Of a stretch of DNA of 64,000 nucleotides, positions 34,648-42,857 are shown in pieces. Source of the DNA: Alkalihalobacillus sp. FSL W8-0930 (GTDB lineage: Bacteria > Bacillota > Bacilli > Bacillales > Bacillaceae_D). A program made the position numbers and the translations under genes. Location of the stretch: NCBI GenBank assembly GCA_037965595.1, contig CP150183.1:3472001-3536000 (forward strand). The letters run 5' to 3'. The notes below the pieces were generated by a model. That model saw only the letters and a program-made list of their open reading frames with translations, was not told the DNA's origin and searched no databases. Position 1 is the stretch's first letter; each line of letters opens with the position of its first letter.

Positions 34648-36192
34648 CTATGTTGCTTTTGAAAATTTGTTCGCGAGCATTGTAAACACAAACGCACTTA
34701 ATAGCGAAGCAAGCATCGCTAAAAGGAATCCTAATGCATTGTCAGACAGACTCGGGGCAACAACGGATGGGACATAGGCCGTGCCTCTTAAGTTAAATAA
34801 CCCTACCACTGCTCCTCCAATCCCTGCCGAAACGAGAGCCCCAATGAATACGAGTCGATTCGCAAACATAAACGGGTATGCAGATTCTACGAAAGTACCA
34901 AAGAACATGTTTATTCCAAAGGACGGGGCTGCTGCTGTGGCTTCAACTTTTCTCCTCGGAAAAATAATATTGGCTAGGTTTATACCGGCAGCAACCATCA
35001 CGAGCCCTACCATGTCAATTGCGCCAAGAAAGCTGTTTCCCGTGTTTTCCATTTCAAGCAATACAATTGGTAGGATTGCCGCATGGTAAATCCCTCCCAA
35101 GATGGCCGGCCAAATTAATAGTCCTGCTACAACCCCGGCTATAATTGGGTTAAAGGCGATCGTTGAATCAATCGCTACTCGAATCCAGTCACCCACCTGC
35201 AAGGCAATGGGACTTAGTACAAAGAAAACAAGTAAGCCAGGAATTAATCCACCAAACCCGCCTGCTACAATGTTCACTGTGGTTGCGGGGAAATTAAGCT
35301 TTAAGCACCTTCTAAATAAGAACGAAACCAAATATCCAGCTCCGATACCAGCAAGTAAGCCCCCAATGATTCCTCCATTTACTGACAGCAATCCTGCGAC
35401 AATTCCTGCAACAATCGTAACTTCATCTAAATCAGCAATTTGTTTTGTCGCAATCACTGCAACAACTACCGGTAATGCTCCAATCAGTAAATCGAAGACG
35501 TCCCCTAGTGCTTCAAGTCCCGGGACTTTACTGAATGCCAGCACAATTGCCAGGGCGATAAATGCAGGAAGTGATGACGTCATAATTCCTCGGAGATTCA
35601 CCCTTTTTGTTTTTGTCTGTTCCTCACTTATTCCACTATGAAGTGTTGGGCGATAGCTTGTCCCCCAATGTTTAGATAAAGCGGTCATGAATCCAATGGC
35701 ACGTGTTTTATTTGATGTCCCAGTGGTCCCAGACTGAGCAATAATATTTGCTCCTATGCTGCCAATCTCGGCCATGGACGTCCCACCAGTACCGACTACA
35801 GGAATACCTGCTGCTGCAACGGCTTCAACGACCTTTTGGTTTACCCCACTTGGATCCGCACTCATAGCGATTAGCCCATCCACTTCTCCTTTTTCAATTA
35901 ACTGAGCAAAATGCTCATCTATATTCATTGCTTTTTGATTCACTTCTTCTAGCGTACCAGAGTCCAATTCTTCTATTTCCTGGTTATGCTTGTTCCAACC
36001 TAATAGCTTTGCGCTTGATGTACGTTTTATTGAATCCATTGATTGTTCAGTTGATATAAATTGAATGCCTATAATCTCTATACTTGCTGCCTGAGCTTGA
36101 TTAGCTAATTCTCTCATTAACCGATCGGGCTGACTGCCACCAAGACTGTATAGATTTCCTCCACTACTAGCAATGATAAGAACTCGTTTCAT
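34648..36192 (-). CDS. PTS EIIC-like membrane transporter with novel N-terminal domain
   Basis: 514 aa. Residues about 205-510 are a membrane domain of about nine segments resembling fructose-type PTS EIIC proteins (KQIADLDEVTIVAGIVAGLL, NIVAGGFGGLIPGLLVFFVL, IYHAAILPIVLLEMEN). Residues 1-190 are cytoplasmic, with ASSGGNLYSLGGSQPDRL and GIPVVGTGGTSMAEIGS, and contain no Cys, so this is not a normal EIIB domain. No EIIA, kinase or metabolic gene is adjacent. Substrate unknown; the transport mechanism may not be PTS. Confidence 0.7.
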   Translation of the reverse strand: MKRVLIIASSGGNLYSLGGSQPDRLMRELANQAQAASIEIIGIQFISTEQSMDSIKRTSSAKLLGWNKHNQEIEELDSGTLEEVNQKAMNIDEHFAQLIEKGEVDGLIAMSADPSGVNQKVVEAVAAAGIPVVGTGGTSMAEIGSIGANIIAQSGTTGTSNKTRAIGFMTALSKHWGTSYRPTLHSGISEEQTKTKRVNLRGIMTSSLPAFIALAIVLAFSKVPGLEALGDVFDLLIGALPVVVAVIATKQIADLDEVTIVAGIVAGLLSVNGGIIGGLLAGIGAGYLVSFLFRRCLKLNFPATTVNIVAGGFGGLIPGLLVFFVLSPIALQVGDWIRVAIDSTIAFNPIIAGVVAGLLIWPAILGGIYHAAILPIVLLEMENTGNSFLGAIDMVGLVMVAAGINLANIIFPRRKVEATAAAPSFGINMFFGTFVESAYPFMFANRLVFIGALVSAGIGGAVVGLFNLRGTAYVPSVVAPSLSDNALGFLLAMLASLLSAFVFTMLANKFSKAT

Positions 36193-36369
36193 CCTGTCCG
36201 CTCCGTTCTATCCGTAATCAACTATTTCACTATTCTAACAGTTTAACAGAGTAAAGAATTATTTGAAAAGATAAATCTACTTCTTTCGACATGCTTTTTG
36301 TGGTGCCCAACTGTTTACCTTCTGCATAAGATAGGGAAGGAGTAAACATTTCTAAGGAGGGGTCAGCGC

Positions 36370-36546
36370 TTGAGGGACTTTATCTTACTACGTCTTAGTG
36401 TATTTGTTTTCTTAGGTGTTCTGGCATTTGTTCAAGTGAAGCAGTATTTAACGCCGCCGGCTATACTCATCGTCTTGTTTGCAAGCTCTGCCGCATACTT
36501 TTTAATATGCTACTACTTAGCTATGAAAAGAATTCCACCCTCGTAA
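36370..36546 (+). CDS. Small two-segment membrane protein
   Basis: 58-aa ORF starting with TTG behind an ideal AAGGAGGGGT site (36354-36363). It encodes two hydrophobic segments (about 5-22 and 31-50) separated by a QVKQYLTPP turn and ends KRIPPS. The strong ribosome site and clean hydrophobic pattern argue that it is real. It lies 36 nt before the hydrolase gene, in the same direction. Function unknown. Confidence 0.75.
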   Translation: MRDFILLRLSVFVFLGVLAFVQVKQYLTPPAILIVLFASSAAYFLICYYLAMKRIPPS

Positions 36547-36582
36547 AGATGGTTGGATTTTTACATAGTCAAGAAGGGATAG

Positions 36583-37407
36583 ATGTATATGGGATTTAAG
36601 GTGACAGTTGAATCAGGAGTCGGCTTGTATGTTCATGACATTGGTCCAGAGGATGGAAAACCAATCTTATTTATCCATGGTTGGCCACTTAATCATGGAT
36701 GTTTTGAGTATCAGTACAACCAGCTACCTAAAGCCGGTTATCGCTGCATTGGACTTGATTTACGTGGGTTTGGTCAATCGGATAAACCATGGTATGGCTA
36801 CACCTATGATCAGTTAGCTGATGATCTTCGTGTTGTGATTGATACGCTCGACTTAAACGATGTTACCCTTCTCGGTCATTCGATGGGAGGAGCGATCGCC
36901 ATACGTTATATGGCAAGACATCGGGGACACCGGATTAGTGAGCTAGCTTTAGTTGCAGCTGCAGCCCCAAGCTTTACCCAAGGACCAGACTATCCATTTG
37001 GAATGACAAAGGAGGAAGTGGACTCGCTAATCTGGCAAACGTACAAGGATCGACCTGCCTTGTTAGATGAATTTGCTGATTTATTTTTCGAAAAGCCTAT
37101 CTCTCCTCCTTTTAAGCAATGGTTTATTGGTCTCGGTCTTGCGGCTACTGGCTACTCCACTGCCTACACTGCTGTATCGTTACGAGATGAGGAACTGTGG
37201 GAAGACTTAGCAAGTATTCATGTTCCAACAGGAATCTTTCATGGAAAACAAGACAAGATTTGTCCTTTTGCATTCGGAGAGATCCTACATGCCATGATTT
37301 ATGGATCAACATTTTATCAATATGAGGACAGCGGTCATGGATTATTTTATTGTGATCAGGATGCCTTTAATACCGATTTGTCCACGTTTATTGAACAAAA
37401 TCGCTAG
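36583..37407 (+). CDS. Alpha/beta hydrolase
   Basis: 274-aa serine hydrolase of the haloperoxidase/epoxide hydrolase-like class. The oxyanion loop is HGWPLN, the nucleophile Ser sits in GHSMGG near residue 96, the acid is probably the Asp in HGKQDKICP, and the base His is in DSGHGLFY. The ATG at 36583 is close (about 4 nt) to AAGGG; the ATG two codons on is equally possible. It may share a transcript with the small membrane protein upstream. Substrate unknown. Confidence 0.88.
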   Translation: MYMGFKVTVESGVGLYVHDIGPEDGKPILFIHGWPLNHGCFEYQYNQLPKAGYRCIGLDLRGFGQSDKPWYGYTYDQLADDLRVVIDTLDLNDVTLLGHSMGGAIAIRYMARHRGHRISELALVAAAAPSFTQGPDYPFGMTKEEVDSLIWQTYKDRPALLDEFADLFFEKPISPPFKQWFIGLGLAATGYSTAYTAVSLRDEELWEDLASIHVPTGIFHGKQDKICPFAFGEILHAMIYGSTFYQYEDSGHGLFYCDQDAFNTDLSTFIEQNR

Positions 37408-37417
37408 CTTTTTTATC

Positions 37418-37463
37418 TTGACATTATCTTACTACGGCTTTAAAGTTTCCTTAGGTAAACTTT
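37418..37463 (+). promoter_or_regulatory. Promoter with MntR-like operator
   Basis: TTGACA (37418-37423), 17 nt, then TAAAGT (37441-37446). A 22-bp palindrome at 37442-37463, arms AAAGTTT and AAACTTT around CCTTAGGT, overlaps the -10. It strongly resembles the TTTGCCTTAAGGAAA-type MntR box of B. subtilis. A second, weaker AGCCTAAGC word lies at 37486-37494 before the ribosome site. Confidence 0.65.
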
Positions 37464-37512
37464 TTATGACTCGTACATTTTTTTTAGCCTAAGCAAAAAA
37501 GGAGGGTTTTTG

Positions 37513-38460
37513 ATGAAAAAAAAGGTCTATGCTTTAGCTGGTAGTACGGTTTTTAGCTCGTTGTTTGTTCTTGGTGCATGCAATTCCTCTGACGGTACAA
37601 ATTCCCCTACAGAAGAATCACCAGACGGACCCATTGAGATTGTGGCAACAATTGCCCAAATTGCCGAACCTCTAGAGGTGATTGGAGGAGAGCATGTGTC
37701 TGTAAAAGCATTGATGGGACCAGGAGTTGATCCTCATATGTATGAAGCAACACAAAGTGATATTGCGACGCTTCAGGAGGCAGACCTCATTTTCTATAGC
37801 GGTCTACATCTTGAAGCCAACATGCTTGATGTCTTTGAAAACACTGATGTTCCTGCTCTTGCCATTTCAGAAGTGATACCAGAATCAGACTTATTGGAGG
37901 ACGAGGATGGCGGTGCCACAGATCCACACGTTTGGTTTGACCCTTCTTTGTGGACGGTTGCATTAGACGCAGCTGTTGAAGAATTAAAAGTCCATGCGCC
38001 TGATCATGCCGATGAGTTTGAAGAAAATAAGCTAGCATACTTTGAAGAGGTAGAGGCCCTTGCGCAGCAGTCAAAAGAAGCTCTAGCCGCGATTCCAAGT
38101 GAACAGCGTGTGCTTGTCACAGCCCATGATGCGTTTCAGTATTTTGGCCGTGCAAATGACTTAGAGGTTGTGGCCTTACAAGGACTGAGTACGGAGTCTG
38201 AAATTGGATTATCAGATGTCCAATCCACAATCGATACAATTATTGAAAAGGAAGTTCCTGCTGTGTTCGTTGAATCAAGTATTAGCGACAGTTCCATTCG
38301 ATCGGTCATTGATGGAGCAGCAAACGCAGGCGTAGATGTTGAGCTTGGCGGAGAGCTTTATTCTGATGCGATGGGAGAAGCGGGCACGGAGACTGGGACC
38401 TATATCGGAATGTATCAGCACAATGTGTCAACGATTGTTGAGGCGTTGTCTGGGGAGTAA
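37513..38460 (+). CDS. Orphan metal-binding lipoprotein (MntA/ZnuA type)
   Basis: 315-aa cluster 9 solute-binding lipoprotein. Signal peptide with lipobox LGAC (Cys about residue 22); metal-binding regions DPHMYEA, HLEANM, DPHVWFDP, TAHDAFQYF and GGELYSDAMG. It is strongly similar to the partial protein at the window start, identical over stretches such as EVVALQGLSTESEIG. No ATPase or permease gene follows, so it probably feeds the MntBCD permease at 0.7-3.3 kb or acts as a metal buffer. ATG chosen over the TTG one codon earlier because of AAGGAGGG spacing. Confidence 0.93.
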   Translation: MKKKVYALAGSTVFSSLFVLGACNSSDGTNSPTEESPDGPIEIVATIAQIAEPLEVIGGEHVSVKALMGPGVDPHMYEATQSDIATLQEADLIFYSGLHLEANMLDVFENTDVPALAISEVIPESDLLEDEDGGATDPHVWFDPSLWTVALDAAVEELKVHAPDHADEFEENKLAYFEEVEALAQQSKEALAAIPSEQRVLVTAHDAFQYFGRANDLEVVALQGLSTESEIGLSDVQSTIDTIIEKEVPAVFVESSISDSSIRSVIDGAANAGVDVELGGELYSDAMGEAGTETGTYIGMYQHNVSTIVEALSGE

Positions 38461-38466
38461 TAACAA

Positions 38467-38505
38467 AAAAGGTGTGCACTCCATTAAAGGAGATGCACAC
38501 CTTTC
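38467..38505. terminator. Bidirectional terminator after the metal-binding lipoprotein
   Basis: AAAGGTGTGCA pairs with TGCACACCTTT, inner CTCC with GGAG. A-rich on the left and T-rich on the right, between convergent genes. Confidence 0.9.
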
Positions 38506-38515
38506 TCATTTTAAA

Positions 38516-38770
38516 TTAAAAGAGCATAAAGCTGAAAACCCCTAAAAACATAAACACAATGTAAAGAACCTGAAGAATGATAGAGATCCACGCAATCACT
38601 TTCGTCGCTGTTTTTAATCCACTGTGCTCCGGTGCCGTTACTTTACCAATCATCACTAACCCAATAATGGCTGTAATAATTCCTATTACCGGAATAAAAA
38701 GACCTAAGATAGCTAAAACCAATGCTCCAGTGGCAGTACCCTGTTGATTTGTTGTTGTTTGTGTTGTCAT
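38516..38770 (-). CDS. Small DUF4190-like membrane protein
   Basis: 84 aa. A Thr/Gln-rich N-terminus of about 13 residues is followed by two long hydrophobic stretches (about 15-43 and 54-82) around KVTAPEHSGLKTATK. This matches small DUF4190-type proteins in pattern. Function unknown. Ribosome site AGGAGGC. It is transcribed in line with the flavin reductase gene 18 nt upstream. Confidence 0.8.
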   Translation of the reverse strand: MTTQTTTNQQGTATGALVLAILGLFIPVIGIITAIIGLVMIGKVTAPEHSGLKTATKVIAWISIILQVLYIVFMFLGVFSFMLF

Positions 38771-38788
38771 TCAGAACGCCTCCTTCAT

Positions 38789-39346
38789 TTATTCCAATCG
38801 ATGTATATGTACATCGGTTGTATCGGAAATGATCCGGTATTCTGAACGCCCCATATACGTTGGAAGCTGTAATTTCGTAAGGTCTGGCAACCCATTTTGG
38901 AGGAATAACGAGTCATCTTTGTATGTAAGAAGGACTTCTCCTACAATCCACTCGTGATCTCCATATGTTGTGATATCAACAACCTTACACTCATATGCGA
39001 AGTATGCATCTAAAAGAATGGGTACGTTCACTTTTTCTCCTTGTTCAAAAGGAATGTGAAGTGTTTTAAACTTATCCTTAGTTGCTCCAGACATCGTCCC
39101 GGCCGCTTGAATCCACTCAGAACGATTTGCCGGCAGAAAGTTCACTCCGAACCCTCCACTCTCCTTCACTAGATGAAACGAATGCGTTTCTTTTCGAAGG
39201 GAAATCCCGTAAAACCCTGGATCTTGACCAATATACGTATGCCACCCTGCTGCCATGACATTGCTTTGATCTTTATGTGTTGATGTGACCATGGCGACCA
39301 TACTAGGGTACGTGTGCCATCCAGGACGAATTGTAGGTTTTCTCAA
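38789..39346 (-). CDS. Flavin reductase family protein
   Basis: 185-aa split-barrel FMN-binding protein. PGWHTYPSMVAMVTSTHKDQSNVMAAGW and YGISLRKETHSFHLVKE are the flavin-binding half; GVNFLPANRSEW and FKTLHIPFEQG are usual in the family. It is only distantly similar to the flavin protein at 29093. Probably an NAD(P)H:flavin oxidoreductase or a flavin-dependent hydrolase-like protein; partner unknown. Confidence 0.88.
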   Translation of the reverse strand: MRKPTIRPGWHTYPSMVAMVTSTHKDQSNVMAAGWHTYIGQDPGFYGISLRKETHSFHLVKESGGFGVNFLPANRSEWIQAAGTMSGATKDKFKTLHIPFEQGEKVNVPILLDAYFAYECKVVDITTYGDHEWIVGEVLLTYKDDSLFLQNGLPDLTKLQLPTYMGRSEYRIISDTTDVHIHRLE

Positions 39347-39431
39347 GATACTCTCTCCCTCACCTAATTGAATAGGTTAGTTTTCTATACCCCAAACAAA
39401 TCATGTTCAACCAGACATTTACAAATTATTT

Positions 39432-40562
39432 TTATTTTTCAAAGGTTACGTCTATCTGTAATACTTCAGAGCGACTTCCAATTCTAATTGGTGGGCCCCA
39501 GGATCCATAGCCTGATGAGACAAGAGCATGCATCTTTCCCTTTTGCTTGTAACCGTAATCGAGTTCAAAAAGTCGGGAAGTGATGAGATGGTTTGGAGCC
39601 ATTTGTCCTCGGTGAGTGTGACCAGATATCATCATATCTGCACCAGCCTTCTCCGCTTTCTCTAAATGATATGGCTGATGGTCTAACAACAGGATCGGCT
39701 TCTCATGATCAAGTGGTGCAAGCAGCTCTTCCACCGTTTGACGACCGCCATATCGGTCACTTTCTGCTGTCTTATCTTTACGACCTACTACATAAAAGGA
39801 TTCATCTATTTCAACAGCTTCATCTTGTAACAAGTGAATCCCTGCGTCTTTTACAAGTTGAACGAATTCATCAACAGCTCCTCCATAATACTCGTGGTTG
39901 CCAAGTACAGCGTAGACTCCAAGTGGAGCTTTTAATGAACGTAACGTTTCATTCATCTGATTTCGCTTAAACGGTTCAATCTCTCCATCTAATAGATCAC
40001 CTGGTATAAAGATGATATCTGGTTGGACTTCACTTGTGATCTTAATCAAGTTCTTCAGAAATCGATTTCCCTTTATGTGACCTAAGTGTACATCAGAGGC
40101 AACAAGGATACGTAGCTTGGACTTAGTTCCACCTTGTTTTGGTATGTTTAAAGAATACGGACGAATAACCGTACTCCAATTATTCCTTGACCCCCATAGT
40201 AAAAGGATCACCAACCCTATAGCGACAATAGTACCGATTAAAGGAATGTGTAACGAAGGTGCCCATCCTAATAAACTGGCTATCCAAAGTGCCAGGTCTA
40301 GTATAGGGAAGAGTAAAATCGTATATTGCAGAATCGCAAAGTAAAAGGATCCAATAACTTTTAGTAACCGGCCAACTGGGCCTTTCATGGCGAGTGCTAA
40401 GATATAGGATAGTGCAACAATATAAAACAGGATCCAATAGATGATCTGACCCGTTTGACTTTCAAGTCCTAACGATTGGAACCACGCAATTCCGTGCCAG
40501 CCAATGTACATGTTTATTCCTATGTACATGAGCGCGAGTAGTATGTAACGTCCAATTTGCAT
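39432..40562 (-). CDS. Membrane-anchored metallophosphoesterase
   Basis: 376 aa. Four membrane segments in the first 125 residues are followed by a calcineurin-like phosphoesterase domain with all metal motifs: SDVHLGH, PGDLLDGE, LGNHEYYGG, LDHQP and SGHTHRGQ. It resembles the YkuE/YaeI group, linked to UDP-sugar or phospholipid hydrolysis. The ATG at 40562, 8 nt after GAGGT, is chosen over the TTG one codon before. Single gene between the flavin reductase and the TRAP operon. Confidence 0.92.
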   Translation of the reverse strand: MQIGRYILLALMYIGINMYIGWHGIAWFQSLGLESQTGQIIYWILFYIVALSYILALAMKGPVGRLLKVIGSFYFAILQYTILLFPILDLALWIASLLGWAPSLHIPLIGTIVAIGLVILLLWGSRNNWSTVIRPYSLNIPKQGGTKSKLRILVASDVHLGHIKGNRFLKNLIKITSEVQPDIIFIPGDLLDGEIEPFKRNQMNETLRSLKAPLGVYAVLGNHEYYGGAVDEFVQLVKDAGIHLLQDEAVEIDESFYVVGRKDKTAESDRYGGRQTVEELLAPLDHEKPILLLDHQPYHLEKAEKAGADMMISGHTHRGQMAPNHLITSRLFELDYGYKQKGKMHALVSSGYGSWGPPIRIGSRSEVLQIDVTFEK

Positions 40563-40643
40563 CAATGTTTACCTCATCTCTTGTTCATTCTTACCTTCTT
40601 TTATAGTACATGATTATAAGAAAAAACAGCTAATGAGAACCTT

Positions 40644-40681
40644 AAAAAAAACGCTCCTGAGAGATGTATCTCAGAAACGTT
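40644..40681 (-). terminator. Terminator of the TRAP operon
   Basis: On the minus strand AACG...CTGAGA pairs with TCTCAG...CGTT around a short loop, then TTTTTTT. It follows the large permease gene. Confidence 0.85.
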
Positions 40682-40703
40682 TTTATACATCGTGCGTCCT
40701 TTT

Positions 40704-41984
40704 TTATAGAATAGATGGTAACCATAATGAGATGGCTGGAATATAAGCTACTAAAAGAATAGCGACGATAAGGGCTAGCCAGAACGGCCAAACTTCCTTG
40801 ATGAATGCTTCGATCTTTACTTTGGTAATGGCTGCTGTGGTAAACATGATTGTACCCACAGGTGGTGTGATGGTACCAACGCTTAAACATAAGATAAAGA
40901 ACAAGCCAAAGTGAACAGGATCAATTCCAAATGAATGAACCATTGGTAACAGAATTGGCGTTAAGATAATAAGTAAGACGTTCCCTTCAATTAACGTACC
41001 AACCGCTATCAGAAAAATCATAACTACAAACAAGAACATCGCAGGACTACTAATATAACCTGTGACATATTCCGTTAAGAATTGTGGAACTTGTTCCAAT
41101 GTGAGAATCCAGCCAAATGCTGTCCCCGCAGCAATGATGATCATGATTGTTGCTGTTAAATTCACTGATTCCTTTAAAGCCGCAAACAAATCTCTGCCTG
41201 TCATTTGACGGTAAATCAAGAACCCTAGTAATAACGCATATAAAACGGCTATGGCTCCGGCTTCTGTTGGGCTAAACACACCAAACCGGATTCCACCGAT
41301 AATAATAATGGGTAATAAGATAGCTAGAATCGCATCTTTTGAAGCAAATAAGATTTCCTTTGGTTTAGCTGCCGGTTTCTTCTCAACCTCAAAGCCACGT
41401 TTCTTTGCAAGAAAATGAACCAAGATTAGAAAAATAACACTAAGCATGATGCCCGGAACAATCCCGGCCATAAACAATTTACCGATTGAAACGTTTCCAA
41501 TATATCCGTACATAATTAACGCGATACCCGGTGGAATAATTGGTGTAATGAGAGACGTAGCCGCAGTTAGTGCCGTAGAAAAGGCAGGTGGGTAGTTGCG
41601 CTTTGTCATTTCTGGAACGAGTACCTTTGATTGCATCGCCGCGTCGGCAATGTTTGATCCAGAAAGTCCACCCATCAATACACTTAACAGGACGTTTACT
41701 TTAGCTAATCCGCCGGTCATGTGCCCAGTCAGAACCTGAGCAAATCGCAGCATCCGTTCTGTGATTCCTGTGTAATTCATCAAGATACCGGCTGTAACAA
41801 AAAACACGATCGCGAGTAGAGGAAAGGATTCAATTCCACTCATCATTCGTTGAATCAATATTTCATTGGCGAAGCTATCATTAAAGATAAAGTAAAACGC
41901 ACAGGCTGCAATCATCGAGTAAGCAACCGGTATATTCATAATCATTAAAGCGAGCATTAATAAGAGTGTAATTGTTAAAATCAT
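40704..41984 (-). CDS. dctM: TRAP transporter large permease (DctM)
   Basis: 426-aa membrane protein of the DctM family with about 12-13 hydrophobic segments; SGSNIADAAMQSKVLVPEM and ITPIIPPGIALIMYG are family signatures. It forms the Na+-coupled channel of a tripartite periplasmic-type transporter with DctQ and the binding protein. Its start lies 2 nt after the DctQ stop. The operon context (see the dehydrogenase at 43949) suggests a sugar acid substrate. Confidence 0.95.
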   Translation of the reverse strand: MILTITLLLMLALMIMNIPVAYSMIAACAFYFIFNDSFANEILIQRMMSGIESFPLLAIVFFVTAGILMNYTGITERMLRFAQVLTGHMTGGLAKVNVLLSVLMGGLSGSNIADAAMQSKVLVPEMTKRNYPPAFSTALTAATSLITPIIPPGIALIMYGYIGNVSIGKLFMAGIVPGIMLSVIFLILVHFLAKKRGFEVEKKPAAKPKEILFASKDAILAILLPIIIIGGIRFGVFSPTEAGAIAVLYALLLGFLIYRQMTGRDLFAALKESVNLTATIMIIIAAGTAFGWILTLEQVPQFLTEYVTGYISSPAMFLFVVMIFLIAVGTLIEGNVLLIILTPILLPMVHSFGIDPVHFGLFFILCLSVGTITPPVGTIMFTTAAITKVKIEAFIKEVWPFWLALIVAILLVAYIPAISLWLPSIL

Positions 41985-41986
41985 AG

Positions 41987-42469
41987 CTATTCAATTCCTC
42001 TCTCTTGATTCACATAGTCTTTATCTTTTCGTATAAAGACGCGAATAAGATGATATAAAACAAGAACAGAACCAACAGGAACGGCGAGTGTAATAAACGT
42101 GTAGCTGACACCAAGCACAGGTGTGACCTTGGCCACGCCATGAATGGCAAAAGCTGCTCCCCAATATACAAACACAACCATCGTTACAATAAAGATAAAG
42201 ATTAAACGAAATACCTGAAGTCGAAATCTCCATACTTCAGGGAGCTTTCGAACAAAATAATCAATTCCAACGTGTGAATTTGTTTTCATAGCTGAGCTGA
42301 GTCCGACAAAAACAAGCCAGATAAATAAAGCGAGACTGATCTCTTCTGTCCACGTGATCGGATTATTTAGTACAAAGCGAAAAAATACATTCGCACTAAT
42401 TAATCCGATAATCCCCGCAAGTGCTGCTGCAGATATAAAATCATCCAGGTTGTTTATCACCTGTTTCAT
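41987..42469 (-). CDS. dctQ: TRAP transporter small permease (DctQ)
   Basis: 160-aa protein with four membrane segments and the DctQ pattern PITWTEEISLALFIWLVFVGLSSAMKTNSHVGID near residues 36-70. It supports DctM. GGGAGGG ribosome site. It is separated from the binding protein gene by 388 bp filled with a periodic array, although these genes are normally tightly linked. Confidence 0.94.
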   Translation of the reverse strand: MKQVINNLDDFISAAALAGIIGLISANVFFRFVLNNPITWTEEISLALFIWLVFVGLSSAMKTNSHVGIDYFVRKLPEVWRFRLQVFRLIFIFIVTMVVFVYWGAAFAIHGVAKVTPVLGVSYTFITLAVPVGSVLVLYHLIRVFIRKDKDYVNQERGIE

Positions 42470-42506
42470 GTTGTACCCTCCCTTGATCTGTAGTTAGTGG
42501 TTGGAG

Positions 42507-42856
42507 CTTGATAAGCGGCGTATTCCTCTTGGTGCTGCAGGAGTTCTTGCTTAGGCTCCTGTTCTTCTTACGATCTCGCCTGGACTACTTGGTTCAGGAG
42601 TCTTACTTCTTGCTAAACGAGGGTGCTTCTTGGTGAGGCTGGTTCATGTCTTGCTATGGGCTCCTGCTTCTTGGTTGGACACGCTCCAAACTTGGTATAT
42701 CTTCCATTCCTCTTGCTAACGCCTTACTTTTCTGACTAAAATCGGCGTATAGCTTGGTATATGGGGCTTTCTTCTTGGTATCCCGCTCCTCTTGCTCGAT
42801 CGTAGGTACCCTTACTTCATCTCCCGTTTCCTCATGATCGCTCACACGGTCTTGCT
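42507..42856. repeat. Periodic array 2: degenerate 20/21-nt repeats inside the TRAP operon
   Basis: CTTGGT, CTTGCT or a close variant recurs at 42507, 42528, 42546, 42567, 42588, 42609, 42629, 42650, 42670, 42691, 42712, 42732 (variant), 42753, 42774, 42791, 42811, 42831 and 42851: mostly 20 or 21 nt apart, with two shorter steps. GGT and GCT versions tend to alternate. It fills nearly all of the gap between DctP and DctQ. Shares GCTAACGCCTTAC (42715-42727) with array 1 (33774-33786). Confidence 0.85.
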
Positions 42857-42857
42857 T

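Noticed and set aside
42654-42845. 63-aa minus-strand ORF between DctP and DctQ
   Set aside because: It lies wholly in periodic array 2, has no good ribosome site, and its charged low-complexity product simply reflects the repeat.
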